Notes: generated by a model from the sequence alone, not told the origin. Counted from the first letter of the stretch, positions 46,435 through 55,180 are shown. The stretch is 55,180 bases of DNA from Allomuricauda sp. (GCF_002699205.1 NZ_PABT01000045.1:1-55180); one strand, 5' to 3'. Program-made: numbers and translations.

Positions 46435-48819
46435 TTATTTTGTTTCATTTTCTAATAATTGTTCCAAAGAATATATATCGGGTACAAGTACTTGCCGGGC
46501 TTTACTTCCTTCAAAAGGGCCCACAATTCCAGCGGCTTCCAATTGGTCTATAATCCTACCCGCCCTGTTGTATCCCAGCTTTAGTTTTCGTTGGATCAAG
46601 GATGCGGAACCTTGCTGTGCGATCACGATCACTTCTGCCGCTTCCCGGAACATGGCATCCCTGTCCGAGATATCATTATCAAGACTTGTGCCAGATTCTT
46701 CGCCAACATACTCTGGTAAAAGGTGTGCTTCAGGGTAGGCACGTTGCGAACCAATATAATCGGTGATTTTGGCCACTTCCGGGGTATCCACAAAAGCGCA
46801 TTGGATTCTTGTCACATCGTTTCCTTGTGTGTAAAGCATATCTCCACGACCGATGAGCTGGTCGGCACCTTGTGCGTCCAAAATAGTCCTGGAATCTATT
46901 TTTGAAGTCACTCTAAAAGCTATCCTCGCGGGGAAGTTGGCCTTAATAATCCCTGTTATCACGTTTACCGACGGTCTTTGTGTTGCAATGATCAAGTGGA
47001 TGCCAATGGCACGTGCCAATTGTGCCAATCGGGCAATGGGGGCTTCCACTTCCTTGCCCGCTGTCATGATCAAATCCGCAAACTCATCTATCACCAATAC
47101 AATATAGGGCAGGAATTTGTGCCCATCGTTCGGGTTCAATTTTCTGGCCTTGAACTTGGTATTGTATTCTTTCAAATTTCTAACCATGGCCTTTTTTAAC
47201 AACTCGTAACGGTTGTCCATTTCAATACAAAGGGAATTCAATGTATTTATCACCTTTGTGTTATCTGTGATGATGGCCTCTTCGGAATCTGGTAGTTTGG
47301 CCAAGAAATGGCGTTCTATTTTATTGTAAAGGGTCAATTCCACCTTTTTGGGATCCACAAAGATAAATTTGACTTCGGCCGGGTGTTTTTTGTATAGCAG
47401 GGAAGTGATTACGGCATTTAAGCCCACTGATTTACCTTGTCCCGTGGCACCGGCCATAAGCAAGTGGGGCATTTTGGCCAAATCCACTACAAAGGTCTCG
47501 TTGCTGATGGTTTTTCCAAAGGCAATGGGCAGCTCCATCTCCGCTTTTTGGAATTTGTTGGATGCGATCACGGAACGCATGGAAACAATGGTCGCATTTT
47601 TGTTTGGAACCTCAATGCCCACAGTGCCTTTCCCCGGGATAGGCGCAATGATCCTAATTCCCAGTGCTGCCAAGGACAGTGCTATATCATCTTCCAGGTT
47701 TTTGATCTTGGAAATACGGATTCCGGCTTCGGGAACAATTTCATATAAAGTAACGGTGGGGCCAATGGTGGCTTTGATCTGGGCAATCCCTATTTTGTAA
47801 TTTTTGAGGGTGCTGACAATTCTGTTTTTGTTCTCCTCAAGCTCTTCTTGGTTGATGGTGATCCCTCCGGAAGCTCCATGTGCTTCCAATAGGTCCAATG
47901 TTGGAAATTTGTAGTTGCCCAGCTCCAATTTGGGGTCGAATTCCCCAAAATCCTTCACCAATTGAGCAGCCTTTACATCGGTTTCTTCCTCTATGGGGGT
48001 TTCCTCCACTTTTAGATCAAGATCGGATTCTTCCTCTTGTGGAATATTGACATCGAGGCCGGCCTCGTCCAACGGTGGAATGTCTTTTTTATGCGTATAG
48101 GTGTCAATTTTTTCAGGAACCGTATCCTCCATACTCAATTCAATGCTTTCTTCTTCATCTTGCAAGGAGTTTTCTGTAGTCCCGTTTATTGGTTTTTCTT
48201 CAAAATCGGATTTTATTTTTTGCTTTTGTCGTCGGAAGAAATTGGCGAATCCTTCGGGTGTGAAATTGAACAATTGTACCAAAATCACCATCAGAACAAA
48301 TATCAGAATCAAGAAAACCCCAATTTTACCGGTGTAATCTTGAAGAAAATCATTCATTTCGTAACCAACAAGCCCACCCAAAAGTGGAAAATCGGCCGCA
48401 AAAAAGCCAAGAGCTATGGAGCCCCAAATTACGCCGACAAAGCCCCATATCCATTTGGAAATAAGTCGTTTGCCATCAAGCCCCAGAAAAAGATAGAGTC
48501 CCGTGACGGCCAATAAAAAAGGAAAAATAAAAGAAGCCAGGCCAAACCCTTGGTACATAAAAAAGTGGCTTACACTGGCCCCAAACTTATTGAGCAGGTT
48601 ACTTGCCTGGGCATTACGGTCCGCAAATTGGGTGAGCGTGCTCTGATCCTCCTGCCATGTGAAATAAAAAGATATGAAGGAGAAGAAAAGTGCAATGCTC
48701 AGAACGATCAAAAGGCTGCCAAAAATAATCTTGTTCTGCTTGGAAAGCTTAAAAGTCACCTTCTTTTTGGCAGTAGGGGCAGTTTTTTTTGATTTTGATT
48801 TTGTTCTTTTTTTGGCCAT
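46435..48819 (-). CDS. ftsK: DNA translocase FtsK/SpoIIIE
   Basis: A protein of 794 residues. A basic N-terminus is followed by four membrane helices (to about residue 190), an acidic linker (~195-300) and the motor domain with Walker A GATGQGKSVGLNAV (~455) and Walker B VIDEFADLIM. A C-terminal winged-helix gamma domain (QQGSASLIQRKLKLGYNRAGRI) reads orienting DNA sequences. It segregates the chromosome terminus at the division septum. The ATG at 48819 is preferred to a TTG one codon upstream. Confidence 0.97.
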   Translation of the reverse strand: MAKKRTKSKSKKTAPTAKKKVTFKLSKQNKIIFGSLLIVLSIALFFSFISFYFTWQEDQSTLTQFADRNAQASNLLNKFGASVSHFFMYQGFGLASFIFPFLLAVTGLYLFLGLDGKRLISKWIWGFVGVIWGSIALGFFAADFPLLGGLVGYEMNDFLQDYTGKIGVFLILIFVLMVILVQLFNFTPEGFANFFRRQKQKIKSDFEEKPINGTTENSLQDEEESIELSMEDTVPEKIDTYTHKKDIPPLDEAGLDVNIPQEEESDLDLKVEETPIEEETDVKAAQLVKDFGEFDPKLELGNYKFPTLDLLEAHGASGGITINQEELEENKNRIVSTLKNYKIGIAQIKATIGPTVTLYEIVPEAGIRISKIKNLEDDIALSLAALGIRIIAPIPGKGTVGIEVPNKNATIVSMRSVIASNKFQKAEMELPIAFGKTISNETFVVDLAKMPHLLMAGATGQGKSVGLNAVITSLLYKKHPAEVKFIFVDPKKVELTLYNKIERHFLAKLPDSEEAIITDNTKVINTLNSLCIEMDNRYELLKKAMVRNLKEYNTKFKARKLNPNDGHKFLPYIVLVIDEFADLIMTAGKEVEAPIARLAQLARAIGIHLIIATQRPSVNVITGIIKANFPARIAFRVTSKIDSRTILDAQGADQLIGRGDMLYTQGNDVTRIQCAFVDTPEVAKITDYIGSQRAYPEAHLLPEYVGEESGTSLDNDISDRDAMFREAAEVIVIAQQGSASLIQRKLKLGYNRAGRIIDQLEAAGIVGPFEGSKARQVLVPDIYSLEQLLENETK

Positions 48820-48881
48820 CAATTGTTTTTAAGCGGGGCTAAGTTACAAATTTACGTTGCTACTCGTGGTCTTGGATTTTG

Positions 48882-49247
48882 CTAAAAGATTTTGGGTACA
48901 TAGATAATCAAGCCGATGATGCTTGCTATGACCGATACTATCATAACGGCTCCTGCGGAAATATCTTTTATCAAACCTATTTTTGGATCCAATTTGGGCT
49001 GAATGTAGTCGCAAATTTTTTCAATGGCGGTATTTACTCCTTCAATGCCCATCACCATGCCTATGGCCAAGAGCTGGAGTATCCATTCGGTATCTGAAAT
49101 TTTATAATAAAACCCGGACACCGTGACCACCAGTGCGATCACAAACTGGATTTTGATACTGGATTCGGTCCGCAACAATAGGAACATGCCCTTTAGGGCA
49201 TATCCCACGCTCTTTATCCTGTTCTGTAAAAAAGATTCCTTAGGCAT
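48882..49247 (-). CDS. dgkA: Diacylglycerol/undecaprenol kinase (DgkA family)
   Basis: A small membrane kinase of 121 residues with three hydrophobic helices and the family signature EGVNTAIEKICD. It phosphorylates diacylglycerol or undecaprenol; in Bacteroidota the lipid is not settled. It starts within the last eight bases of tpx and precedes ftsK by 62 bases. Confidence 0.92.
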   Translation of the reverse strand: MPKESFLQNRIKSVGYALKGMFLLLRTESSIKIQFVIALVVTVSGFYYKISDTEWILQLLAIGMVMGIEGVNTAIEKICDYIQPKLDPKIGLIKDISAGAVMIVSVIASIIGLIIYVPKIF

Positions 49248-49746
49248 CCATCAATGCTTCTAGAGCCGCTTTATAGTTGGGTTCGTCCACTGTTTCGGAA
49301 ACTTGTTCGGAATACACAACTTCCCCGTTTTCGTTTACAACCACTACGGATCTGGACAACAATCCCTGCAATGGCCCGTCCGTAAATTCCACATTGTAGG
49401 ATTTCCCAAAATTCCCATCCCTGAAATCGGATAGGGTCTCTACTTGATCAATGCCCTCGGCCCCACAAAAACGTGCCTGGGCAAATGGCAGGTCCTTCGA
49501 TATACAGAGTATTTTGGTATTTTCCAATTCCGCAGCCTCTTGGTTGAACTGGCGTACGGATTGGGCACAGGTTCCCGTATCTATGCTAGGAAAAATATTC
49601 AGTACAACCTTTTGGCCCTTGTAATCGGATAGGCTAGCGGTTGAAAGGTCGTTTTTTACCAAAGTAAAGTCCGGAGCTTGGGAACCATTTTCAGGAAGGT
49701 TTCCCAATGTGTGTATTTCGTTTCCTTTTAATGTAACAGTTGCCAT
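49240..49746 (-). CDS. tpx: Thiol peroxidase (atypical 2-Cys peroxiredoxin)
   Basis: A protein of 168 residues with peroxidatic Cys60 in SIDTGTCAQSVR and resolving Cys94 in ARFCGAEG, the Tpx arrangement. An extra Cys81 is present. It reduces hydroperoxides using thioredoxin. It lies downstream of the prx-trx operon but behind that operon's terminator, with its own TAnnTTTG box. It heads the tpx-dgkA-ftsK-lolA-lptF-ribB run. Confidence 0.95.
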   Translation of the reverse strand: MATVTLKGNEIHTLGNLPENGSQAPDFTLVKNDLSTASLSDYKGQKVVLNIFPSIDTGTCAQSVRQFNQEAAELENTKILCISKDLPFAQARFCGAEGIDQVETLSDFRDGNFGKSYNVEFTDGPLQGLLSRSVVVVNENGEVVYSEQVSETVDEPNYKAALEALMDA

Positions 49747-49768
49747 AATTGTGTTTTTGATTTGGAAC

Positions 49769-49776
49769 CAAAAATA
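49769..49776 (-). promoter_or_regulatory. -7 promoter box of tpx
   Basis: Minus-strand TATTTTTG, a perfect TAnnTTTG, 22 bases before the tpx ATG. The -33 region would fall inside the preceding terminator hairpin and has no clear TTG. Confidence 0.45.
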
Positions 49777-49783
49777 CTAAAAA

Positions 49784-49813
49784 AACCTTCCCGAAGTGTG
49801 TTACGGGAAGGTT
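49784..49813 (-). terminator. Terminator of the prx-trx-DUF6952 operon
   Basis: A ten-base perfect stem AACCTTCCCG / CGGGAAGGTT with a ten-base loop and seven T on the minus strand, 28 bases after the DUF6952 stop. Confidence 0.9.
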
Positions 49814-49841
49814 CTTGTCAAGTGTCTGTTTATAAGTTCCG

Positions 49842-50099
49842 TTACTTGTCGATTGAGCCAAGTACCCTGGACATAAAACCGTTAAGTGCTTCTTTTTTTG
49901 AAGTTCCGTTTTTAATTTCGTTGGACACTTCAATGGCACCGTAAAGATTTGAGATCAACTCCCCGATAATATCCAGTTCTTCGTCCTTTAGACTGGGAAC
50001 CTCACAGATGTTCTCGAGGGTTTCCGCCGTTTCCAACAAATAATCCTCATCGTGCTCCTCGGCAAAATTGACCAATTGTTTAATTATTGGCAACTTCAT
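49842..50099 (-). CDS. DUF6952 family small protein
   Basis: A helical, acidic protein of 85 residues (MKLPIIKQLVNFAEEHDEDY; later PSLKDEELDIIGELISNLYGA). It matches what I remember as DUF6952, a small protein found after thioredoxin in Flavobacteriia. No Cys is placed as a redox site (only one Cys, in ENICEVPS). The start overlaps the thioredoxin gene by 20 bases, so translation is probably coupled. The function is unknown; the context says peroxide defence. Confidence 0.85.
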   Translation of the reverse strand: MKLPIIKQLVNFAEEHDEDYLLETAETLENICEVPSLKDEELDIIGELISNLYGAIEVSNEIKNGTSKKEALNGFMSRVLGSIDK

Positions 50100-50394
50100 T
50101 GATCAAGGTTTTTAGGACATCATATTTATTGGTCTGTACCTGATTTTTCAAAGTTCCTTTTGAAAAGGCCGCAAAAGTGGGCAGATTGTCCACATTGGCC
50201 AACTTTCTTGATTCAGGGAATTTTTCGGCATCGACCATAACAAATTTAATGTTCTCGTTCAATGAAGCTTCCTTTTTGAACTTCGGCTTCATAATTCTAC
50301 AGTTGCCGCACCAAGAGGCACTGTACTGCACTACTACGTTTTCATTCTCGGCAATGACCTCGCTCAAGTTGTCTTTTTCCAATTCTACTACCAT
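50080..50394 (-). CDS. Thioredoxin family protein
   Basis: A protein of 104 residues with the redox pair Cys29 and Cys32 in ASWCGNCR and a cis-Pro region NLPTFAAFSKG. It is probably the reductant of the peroxiredoxin encoded six bases upstream. The active-site pair reads CGNC rather than CGPC, which usually shifts redox potential. Confidence 0.92.
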   Translation of the reverse strand: MVVELEKDNLSEVIAENENVVVQYSASWCGNCRIMKPKFKKEASLNENIKFVMVDAEKFPESRKLANVDNLPTFAAFSKGTLKNQVQTNKYDVLKTLINEVANN

Positions 50395-50400
50395 GCTTGA

Positions 50401-51045
50401 TTAATTTACGTGGTTGGACAAATATTTGGAAACACCCTCTCTATCCGCACTCATGGCTTCTTTTCCTTCTTCCCAGTTGGCCGGGCAAACCTCACCTTTT
50501 TCCTGTACGTGGGTGTAGGCATCCACCAATCGAAGGAATTCGCTGACGTTTCTTCCCAATGGCATGTGGTTGATGCTTTCGTGGAATACGGTTCCTTCTT
50601 CATCTATTAAATAAGTGGCTCTGTAGGTAACGTTGTCACCTTCTACAAGAACAGAGTTGGTTTCTTCACTGTAGTCCTCCTTCGTAATATCCAAAATACC
50701 CAAGGCGGCTGCCAAATTCCTGTTGCTGTCAGAAATGATAGGGTAGGACACACCTTCAATCCCACCGTTGTCTTTTGGGGTGTTCAACCATGCAAAATGC
50801 ACCTCGGCGGTATCACAAGATGCTCCAATGACCAAAGTATTTCTTTTTTCAAATTCCGCTAGGTTTTGTTGAAAGGCAAAAAGCTCTGTTGGGCAAACAA
50901 AAGTGAAGTCTTTTGGGTACCAGAAAAGCAAAACTTTCTTGTTTTCAGCTTTGGCCTTTTCTAAAATGTTGATTTTGAACGCATCGCCCATTTCGTCGAT
51001 GGCGTTTACTTCAATGTTTGGAAATTTTCTACCTACTAAAGTCAT
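50401..51045 (-). CDS. 2-Cys peroxiredoxin (AhpC/Prx type)
   Basis: A protein of 214 residues with peroxidatic Cys51 in DFTFVCPTE and resolving Cys187 in GEVCPANW, typical of 2-Cys peroxiredoxins. It reduces hydrogen and organic peroxides. It is first in the operon with thioredoxin and DUF6952, behind a TATTTTTG box. The lone AhpC-like gene without ahpF suggests that thioredoxin recycles it. Confidence 0.95.
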   Translation of the reverse strand: MTLVGRKFPNIEVNAIDEMGDAFKINILEKAKAENKKVLLFWYPKDFTFVCPTELFAFQQNLAEFEKRNTLVIGASCDTAEVHFAWLNTPKDNGGIEGVSYPIISDSNRNLAAALGILDITKEDYSEETNSVLVEGDNVTYRATYLIDEEGTVFHESINHMPLGRNVSEFLRLVDAYTHVQEKGEVCPANWEEGKEAMSADREGVSKYLSNHVN

Positions 51046-51073
51046 TATATTGGATTTTTTTGATTTCGAGTTG

Positions 51074-51081
51074 CAAAAATA
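51074..51081 (-). promoter_or_regulatory. -7 promoter box of the prx operon
   Basis: Minus-strand TATTTTTG, a perfect TAnnTTTG, 28 bases before the peroxiredoxin ATG. A clear -33 element is not visible. Confidence 0.5.
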
Positions 51082-51253
51082 GCACGGATCGGCAGCTTTT
51101 TTCAGCTCGAAAATTAGTTTTTCTTATGGCTTGATAAGCTGTGACTATGCAGTAAAAAAGCATGTCGATTATTGAGGTTGCGATAAATTTAAACCTCAAA
51201 AATTAACAACTCATCAATAAAAGATGATTCGTCAAAAAAGCAAAATGAAAATT

Positions 51254-52744
51254 TTATTCGGAAGTACTTTCGGACAATTGTTTTATCTTGATTTTGAACG
51301 CAGCAAACAACAGGGTCATTATGGGACTTAGCCAGTTGAATATGGCATAAAGGAAGTATTCACCGACCCCAACTCCCAAAACACTACTGTGATATGCCCC
51401 GCAGGTGTTCCATGGGACCAATACGGAGGTTACCGTACCGGAATCTTCCAATGACCGACTCAGGTTTTCCGGTGCCAATCCACGTTCTTTGTATGCTTTG
51501 GAGAACATTTTTCCGGGAACGACGATGGCCAAATATTGATCCGATGCCGTTACGTTCAATGCCAAACAGCTTCCCACGGTACTGGCAAACAGTCCAAAGG
51601 TGGTTTTTGCCAATTTTAAAAGCGACTCCGTAATTCTTTCCAATGCTCCAATACCGTCCATGATACCGCCGAAAACCATCGCACAGACTATCAGCCAAAT
51701 AGTGCCCAGCATTCCGGACATTCCTCCAGAGGAGAACAGGTCGTTAAGGGCGGGAACGTCCGTTGCTATAGAGGTGTCCACTGTTATGGCATTTAAAATG
51801 CCTCTGTAACCTGTTTCAAAATTCAGACCTGTGCCACCACCAATATTGGCAACAATGTCGGGCTGAAAAATAAGTGCGAAAACGCCACCTAAAAGTGTTC
51901 CGATCAAAAGAGCCATTAATGGCGGGGTCTTTTTTACGATCAGACCGATTACGATCAATGGCACCAAAAACAACCAACCATTGATATTGAATGTAGAACT
52001 GATATTGGTGAGTAAATAGTCCGTGTCCGCCACACCGGAGGCATCTATGGTAAACCCTAAAACAATGAACACGATCAAGGTGAAAACAATGGTCGGAACT
52101 GTGGTGTAGGTCATATAGCGAATGTGCGAGAACAAATCTCCCCCTGCCATGGCGGGAGCCAAGTTGGTCGTATCACTCAATGGGGACATCTTATCCCCAA
52201 AATAAGCTCCGGAAAGCACGGCGCCCGCCGTCATCCCCAAAGAAACACCAAGTGCGTCACCTATACCGATCAAGGCTATACCTACGGTCGCTGACGTGGT
52301 CCAGCTACTGCCCGTGGCAATGGAGATAATGGCGCAAATGATCACACTGGCCGCCAAAAATATGGTGGGGTTCAAAATTTGAAGCCCATAATAGATCATG
52401 GCCGGAATGATTCCACTTACCAACCAAGTGCCGGATAGCGCACCGACCATTAAAAGAATGAGCAAAGCTCCAGTGGTCGATTTGACGTTTTCGGCCACTT
52501 CGGCAATCATTTGCTTGTAAGAGACTTTGTTGAAAATTCCAACAATGGCTGCTACGGCACCGCCCATCAATAAAATAAACTGGTTGGAACCGCTCAGGGC
52601 ATCATCACCAAAAACATACACATTGTAGGCCAACATGATCACCAAGGCAAAAACGGGTATCAATGCTTCGGCAATGGTTAAATCTTGATTTTCTACAATA
52701 TGTTCATCTTCCCTGAACTTTGGTTTTTCCTCTTTGTTCGGCAT
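51254..52744 (-). CDS. nhaC: Na+/H+ antiporter, NhaC family
   Basis: A protein of 496 residues with about 11-12 membrane helices. NhaC-family features are GTWLVSGIIPAMIYYGLQ, ATGSSWTTSATVGIALIGIG, GAYFGDKMSPLSDTTNLAPA and LNVTASDQYLAIVVPGKMF. It exchanges Na+ for H+. It lies 56 bases downstream of the lyase gene on the same strand. The ~200-base gap after it (51046-51253) holds a hairpin at 51172-51199 (TTGAGGTT / AACCTCAA) without a good T run. Confidence 0.92.
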   Translation of the reverse strand: MPNKEEKPKFREDEHIVENQDLTIAEALIPVFALVIMLAYNVYVFGDDALSGSNQFILLMGGAVAAIVGIFNKVSYKQMIAEVAENVKSTTGALLILLMVGALSGTWLVSGIIPAMIYYGLQILNPTIFLAASVIICAIISIATGSSWTTSATVGIALIGIGDALGVSLGMTAGAVLSGAYFGDKMSPLSDTTNLAPAMAGGDLFSHIRYMTYTTVPTIVFTLIVFIVLGFTIDASGVADTDYLLTNISSTFNINGWLFLVPLIVIGLIVKKTPPLMALLIGTLLGGVFALIFQPDIVANIGGGTGLNFETGYRGILNAITVDTSIATDVPALNDLFSSGGMSGMLGTIWLIVCAMVFGGIMDGIGALERITESLLKLAKTTFGLFASTVGSCLALNVTASDQYLAIVVPGKMFSKAYKERGLAPENLSRSLEDSGTVTSVLVPWNTCGAYHSSVLGVGVGEYFLYAIFNWLSPIMTLLFAAFKIKIKQLSESTSE

Positions 52745-52800
52745 TTGGTCTAAGTTTGTTAAGAGGTAATATTACGATTTTGCACTATGCTGTGCAAGCC

Positions 52801-54036
52801 CTATCCATTTACGCCTTGGTCCAAACTTGTATCGGGAGATAAAATATCCAGCTTTTCCATACAATTCCTCATACTGATAAATGTTTTGTGGATATCGTTG
52901 TCCAAACCAATGGAAAAACGGATAAGTCCTTGGGACAGACCAAGTTCTTTTTGCTCTTCCTCCGGGATTTCGGAAGATGTGGACGTTCCCGGTGCGCTAA
53001 AAAGGGTCTTGTAGAAACCAAGGCTTACGGCCAAATACCCCAATTTTTCTTGCTGCATCAGCTCCATTAGTGCATTGGCCCTTTCCAATGAACCCACATC
53101 CAAGGTCAGCATGCCGCCAAACCCATATTCATGGTTCATCTGGGATTTCATTAAATGGTGCCCCGGATGGCTTTCCAGACCGGGATACCCCACTTTTAGA
53201 CCATCCTTCTCGAATTGTTTGGCCAAATAATGGGCGTTTTCGCTGTGTTTTTTGATTCGAATATGCAAGGTTCGCATATTTTTTAAAATGGAAGCGGCCC
53301 GTAAACTGTCCAACGTACTGCCCAAGAGCATACCCGCCCCATTGTTCACATCTTTTAGACTAAGGCAGAAATCCGTAGTCCCGCACACGGCTCCAGCCAC
53401 ACAATCACTACTGCCGTTAATAAATTTGGTAAGGCTGTGCACCACAATATCCGCCCCCAGTTGCGCCGCATTGATGGTCAAGGGCGAAAAAGTGTTGTCC
53501 ACCACCAAGGGCATCTTGTTCTTTTTGGTGATCTTGGAAAGTGAAGTGATGTCGGCTATTTCCAACAAAGGGTTGCTTACGGCTTCGCAATACACCATTT
53601 TGGTTTTGGGCGTGATGGATTTCTCGACCGTTTCCAGATTGGTGATGTCAATAAAAGAAACGGAGATATTGAATTTTTTTACAAAATTTTTCAGAAAGGC
53701 ATAAGTTCCTCCGTAAATGGTCCTGCTACAGACAATATGGTCGCCGGCATCACACAATTGAAGAATCACGGCTGTTATGGCGCCCATTCCACTGGCGTAC
53801 ACATTGGCGGACTCGGTGCCTTCCAGTTGCGCCATGGCCTCGCCCAAATATAGGTTGGAAGGGGAGGAGTGCCTACTGTACAGATAACAACCCTCTGTGT
53901 TCCCTTCAAAGGTGTCGAACATGGTTTTTGCGGAGAGAAAAGTATAGGTCGATGAATCTGATATAGAAGGGTTTATACCTCCGTATTCACCAAAATATTG
54001 AAGATCTTGAATGTGTTCTGATGCTTTATAATCCAT
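52801..54036 (-). CDS. PLP-dependent Cys/Met metabolism enzyme, probably methionine or cystathionine gamma-lyase
   Basis: A protein of 411 residues of the trans-sulfuration family. It has YSRHSSPSNLYLGEAMAQLEG with the substrate-side Tyr, YASGMGAI, VVDNTFSPL and the PLP lysine in VHSLTKFINGSSD (about Lys201). Synthase or lyase activity cannot be read with confidence. The divergent Lrp-type regulator favours an amino-acid catabolic role such as methionine gamma-lyase. The 150-base divergent region carries no clear operator by eye. Confidence 0.88.
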   Translation of the reverse strand: MDYKASEHIQDLQYFGEYGGINPSISDSSTYTFLSAKTMFDTFEGNTEGCYLYSRHSSPSNLYLGEAMAQLEGTESANVYASGMGAITAVILQLCDAGDHIVCSRTIYGGTYAFLKNFVKKFNISVSFIDITNLETVEKSITPKTKMVYCEAVSNPLLEIADITSLSKITKKNKMPLVVDNTFSPLTINAAQLGADIVVHSLTKFINGSSDCVAGAVCGTTDFCLSLKDVNNGAGMLLGSTLDSLRAASILKNMRTLHIRIKKHSENAHYLAKQFEKDGLKVGYPGLESHPGHHLMKSQMNHEYGFGGMLTLDVGSLERANALMELMQQEKLGYLAVSLGFYKTLFSAPGTSTSSEIPEEEQKELGLSQGLIRFSIGLDNDIHKTFISMRNCMEKLDILSPDTSLDQGVNG

Positions 54037-54186
54037 AGGATACAGTTTTGAATAAAATTAAAAATACATAGACTTATAATCAATGGATGAAGGTAAATAC
54101 CGATTATTTGTCGTTATTTTATATATTATTAGGATTTTGTTCTATAAAATTCGAGTTTAGCGGTTGTTGTTAGAAAAATTGACGGG

Positions 54187-54645
54187 ATGAAACTGGATGA
54201 AACAGATATGGAACTGGTGCGGTTACTGCAAGAAGACTGCAAAAAAACCACAAAACAATATGCGGATGCTCTGCATTTGTCCAAAACAGCGGTTTATGAA
54301 CGCATTCGCCGATTGGAGCGAAACGGAGTGATCACCCAATACACGGCCTTGGTGGACAAGGCAAAGGTTGACCGCGATTTTATGGTACTTTGCCAGATTA
54401 GATTGGTGCAGCATACCAAGGAAAACGTTTTAAAGTTTGAACGCGAGGTCCTACAACTTCAAGAAGTGTCCGAATGCTTTCATGTGGGGGGCGACTACGA
54501 TTATATTTTAAAAATATATGTGAAAGATATGAAGAGCTACCGCGAGTTTATGGTCACCAAACTCACCGCTATTGCCCATATCGGCAACACCCAGAGTTCC
54601 TTTGTCATCAATGAGGTAAAGAACAGCCCGTCGGTGCATATATAG
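54187..54645 (+). CDS. Lrp/AsnC family transcriptional regulator
   Basis: A protein of 152 residues. An N-terminal helix-turn-helix (LDETDMELVRLLQEDCKKTT to AVYERIRRLERNGVI) is followed by the RAM/AsnC ligand domain (~65-145, CFHVGGDYDYILKIYVKDM). It senses an amino acid. Its divergent position next to the PLP lyase gene suggests that it controls that gene, by analogy with MdeR-megL type pairs. The stop codon is also the start of the heptamer array. Confidence 0.93.
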   Translation: MKLDETDMELVRLLQEDCKKTTKQYADALHLSKTAVYERIRRLERNGVITQYTALVDKAKVDRDFMVLCQIRLVQHTKENVLKFEREVLQLQEVSECFHVGGDYDYILKIYVKDMKSYREFMVTKLTAIAHIGNTQSSFVINEVKNSPSVHI

Positions 54646-55120
54646 TTAGAAGTCAGAAGTCAGAGGTTAGAAATTAGAAGTCAGTAGGCAGTAGTCAGTA
54701 AGCAGTAACCCAATAATCAGTGAACAATAAACAATAAACAATAACCAGTTGGCAGTAAGCAGTTTTGCAGTTTGCAGTAATCAAACCAATAACCCTTAAC
54801 CCGCAACCCAACTTCTAACATCTGATATCTATCTTCTAACATCTAACTTCCACCAACAACCCTTAACCTTTGACCCTTCACCAACAACCAATTAACAATT
54901 AGCAGTAAGCAACAATCAACAATCCAACATCTGACTTCTAACTTCCAACTTCGCCAACCATCAACCATCAACCATCAGCCATCAACCATTAACCATTAAC
55001 CATTAACCATTAACCATTAACCACCAGCCATCAACCATCAACCCGCAACCCAACTTCTAACTTCTAACATCTGACTTCTGACATCTAATTCCCATCAACC
55101 CAAACACCCCATCCATCAAT
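54645..55120. repeat. Degenerate heptanucleotide repeat array
   Basis: About 65 seven-base units in blocks. GTTAGAA/GTCAGAA/GTCAGTA start the array; AAACAAT and AAGCAGT follow, then AACCCTT, CTTCTAA/CATCTGA, and a core of AACCATC/AACCATT (54956-55039). A 22-base string starting AACCCGCAACCCAACTTCTA occurs at 54798 and again at 55040. Stops fall in every frame on both strands, so it is noncoding. The last 60 bases of the window are not clearly repetitive and hold no gene. Confidence 0.85.
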
Positions 55121-55180
55121 CCATATAGCGCACAGGTCAATCAGTGCCCAACAATATCCAAGAAACCCCCGAATTTGCGC

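Noticed and set aside
54645..55120. CRISPR array
   Set aside because: The seven-base units are contiguous, with no spacers and no conserved long repeat.

Overview
The window looks like chromosomal DNA of a marine-type Flavobacteriaceae (Bacteroidota; the gene families fit the Muricauda/Allomuricauda-Maribacter neighbourhood). The evidence is the moderate-to-low GC content, repeated matches to the Bacteroidota -7 promoter box TAnnTTTG, weak Shine-Dalgarno sequences, and typical lineage features: TlpA-like lipoproteins, a MoaCB fusion, a long LptF, DUF6952 next to thioredoxin, and relaxed lipoboxes. The genus is an inference.

Positions 1-20 kb are mostly housekeeping genes. They begin with an SRP RNA, an SDR oxidoreductase and a transaldolase, followed by an ABC-F protein whose second ATP site is degenerate. 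Next come a fasciclin protein, pheT, thioredoxin-like lipoproteins and leuA with a frame-broken leuB. The stretch ends with panB plus an RluA-type pseudouridine synthase, sdaA, and dnaK behind a perfect operator-like dyad.

Positions 20-28 kb hold a LuxR-type regulator with Glu at the phosphoacceptor position and a PD40 protein that shares its leader motif. A CPA-type antiporter, DoxX and a TlpA lipoprotein follow. Then comes an arsenic operon on the minus strand (arsR, DUF6428, arsC, acr3) with two copies of one operator.

Positions 28.5-37.3 kb carry one tight plus-strand operon for molybdenum cofactor: a cysteine desulfurase, XdhC, a MocA-like nucleotidyltransferase, MoaD, MoeB-rhodanese, MoaE, MoaCB, MoaA, MoeA and a TSUP permease. 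A convergent single-domain ModE gene ends on it, and a ModE-box-like dyad sits just before the first gene. No molybdoenzyme is encoded in the window. XdhC and the desulfurase suggest that the cofactor is sulfurated for a xanthine-dehydrogenase-type enzyme elsewhere.

Positions 37.4-43.1 kb contain a DJ-1 protein, tRNA-Ser(UGA) with a duplicated 3' end nearby, a second TSUP permease, a DegT aminotransferase, and a cadherin/BspA-like lipoprotein between REP-like repeats.

Positions 43.1-51.1 kb hold two minus-strand operons. One is tpx-dgkA-ftsK-lolA-lptF-ribB, where RibB carries a dead GTP cyclohydrolase II domain. The other is prx-trx-DUF6952. An NhaC antiporter, a PLP gamma-lyase and a divergent Lrp regulator follow.

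The last ~500 bases are a degenerate heptanucleotide repeat array with no coding capacity. It is the most unusual stretch of raw sequence here. The most interesting system is the autoregulated-looking molybdenum cofactor operon.
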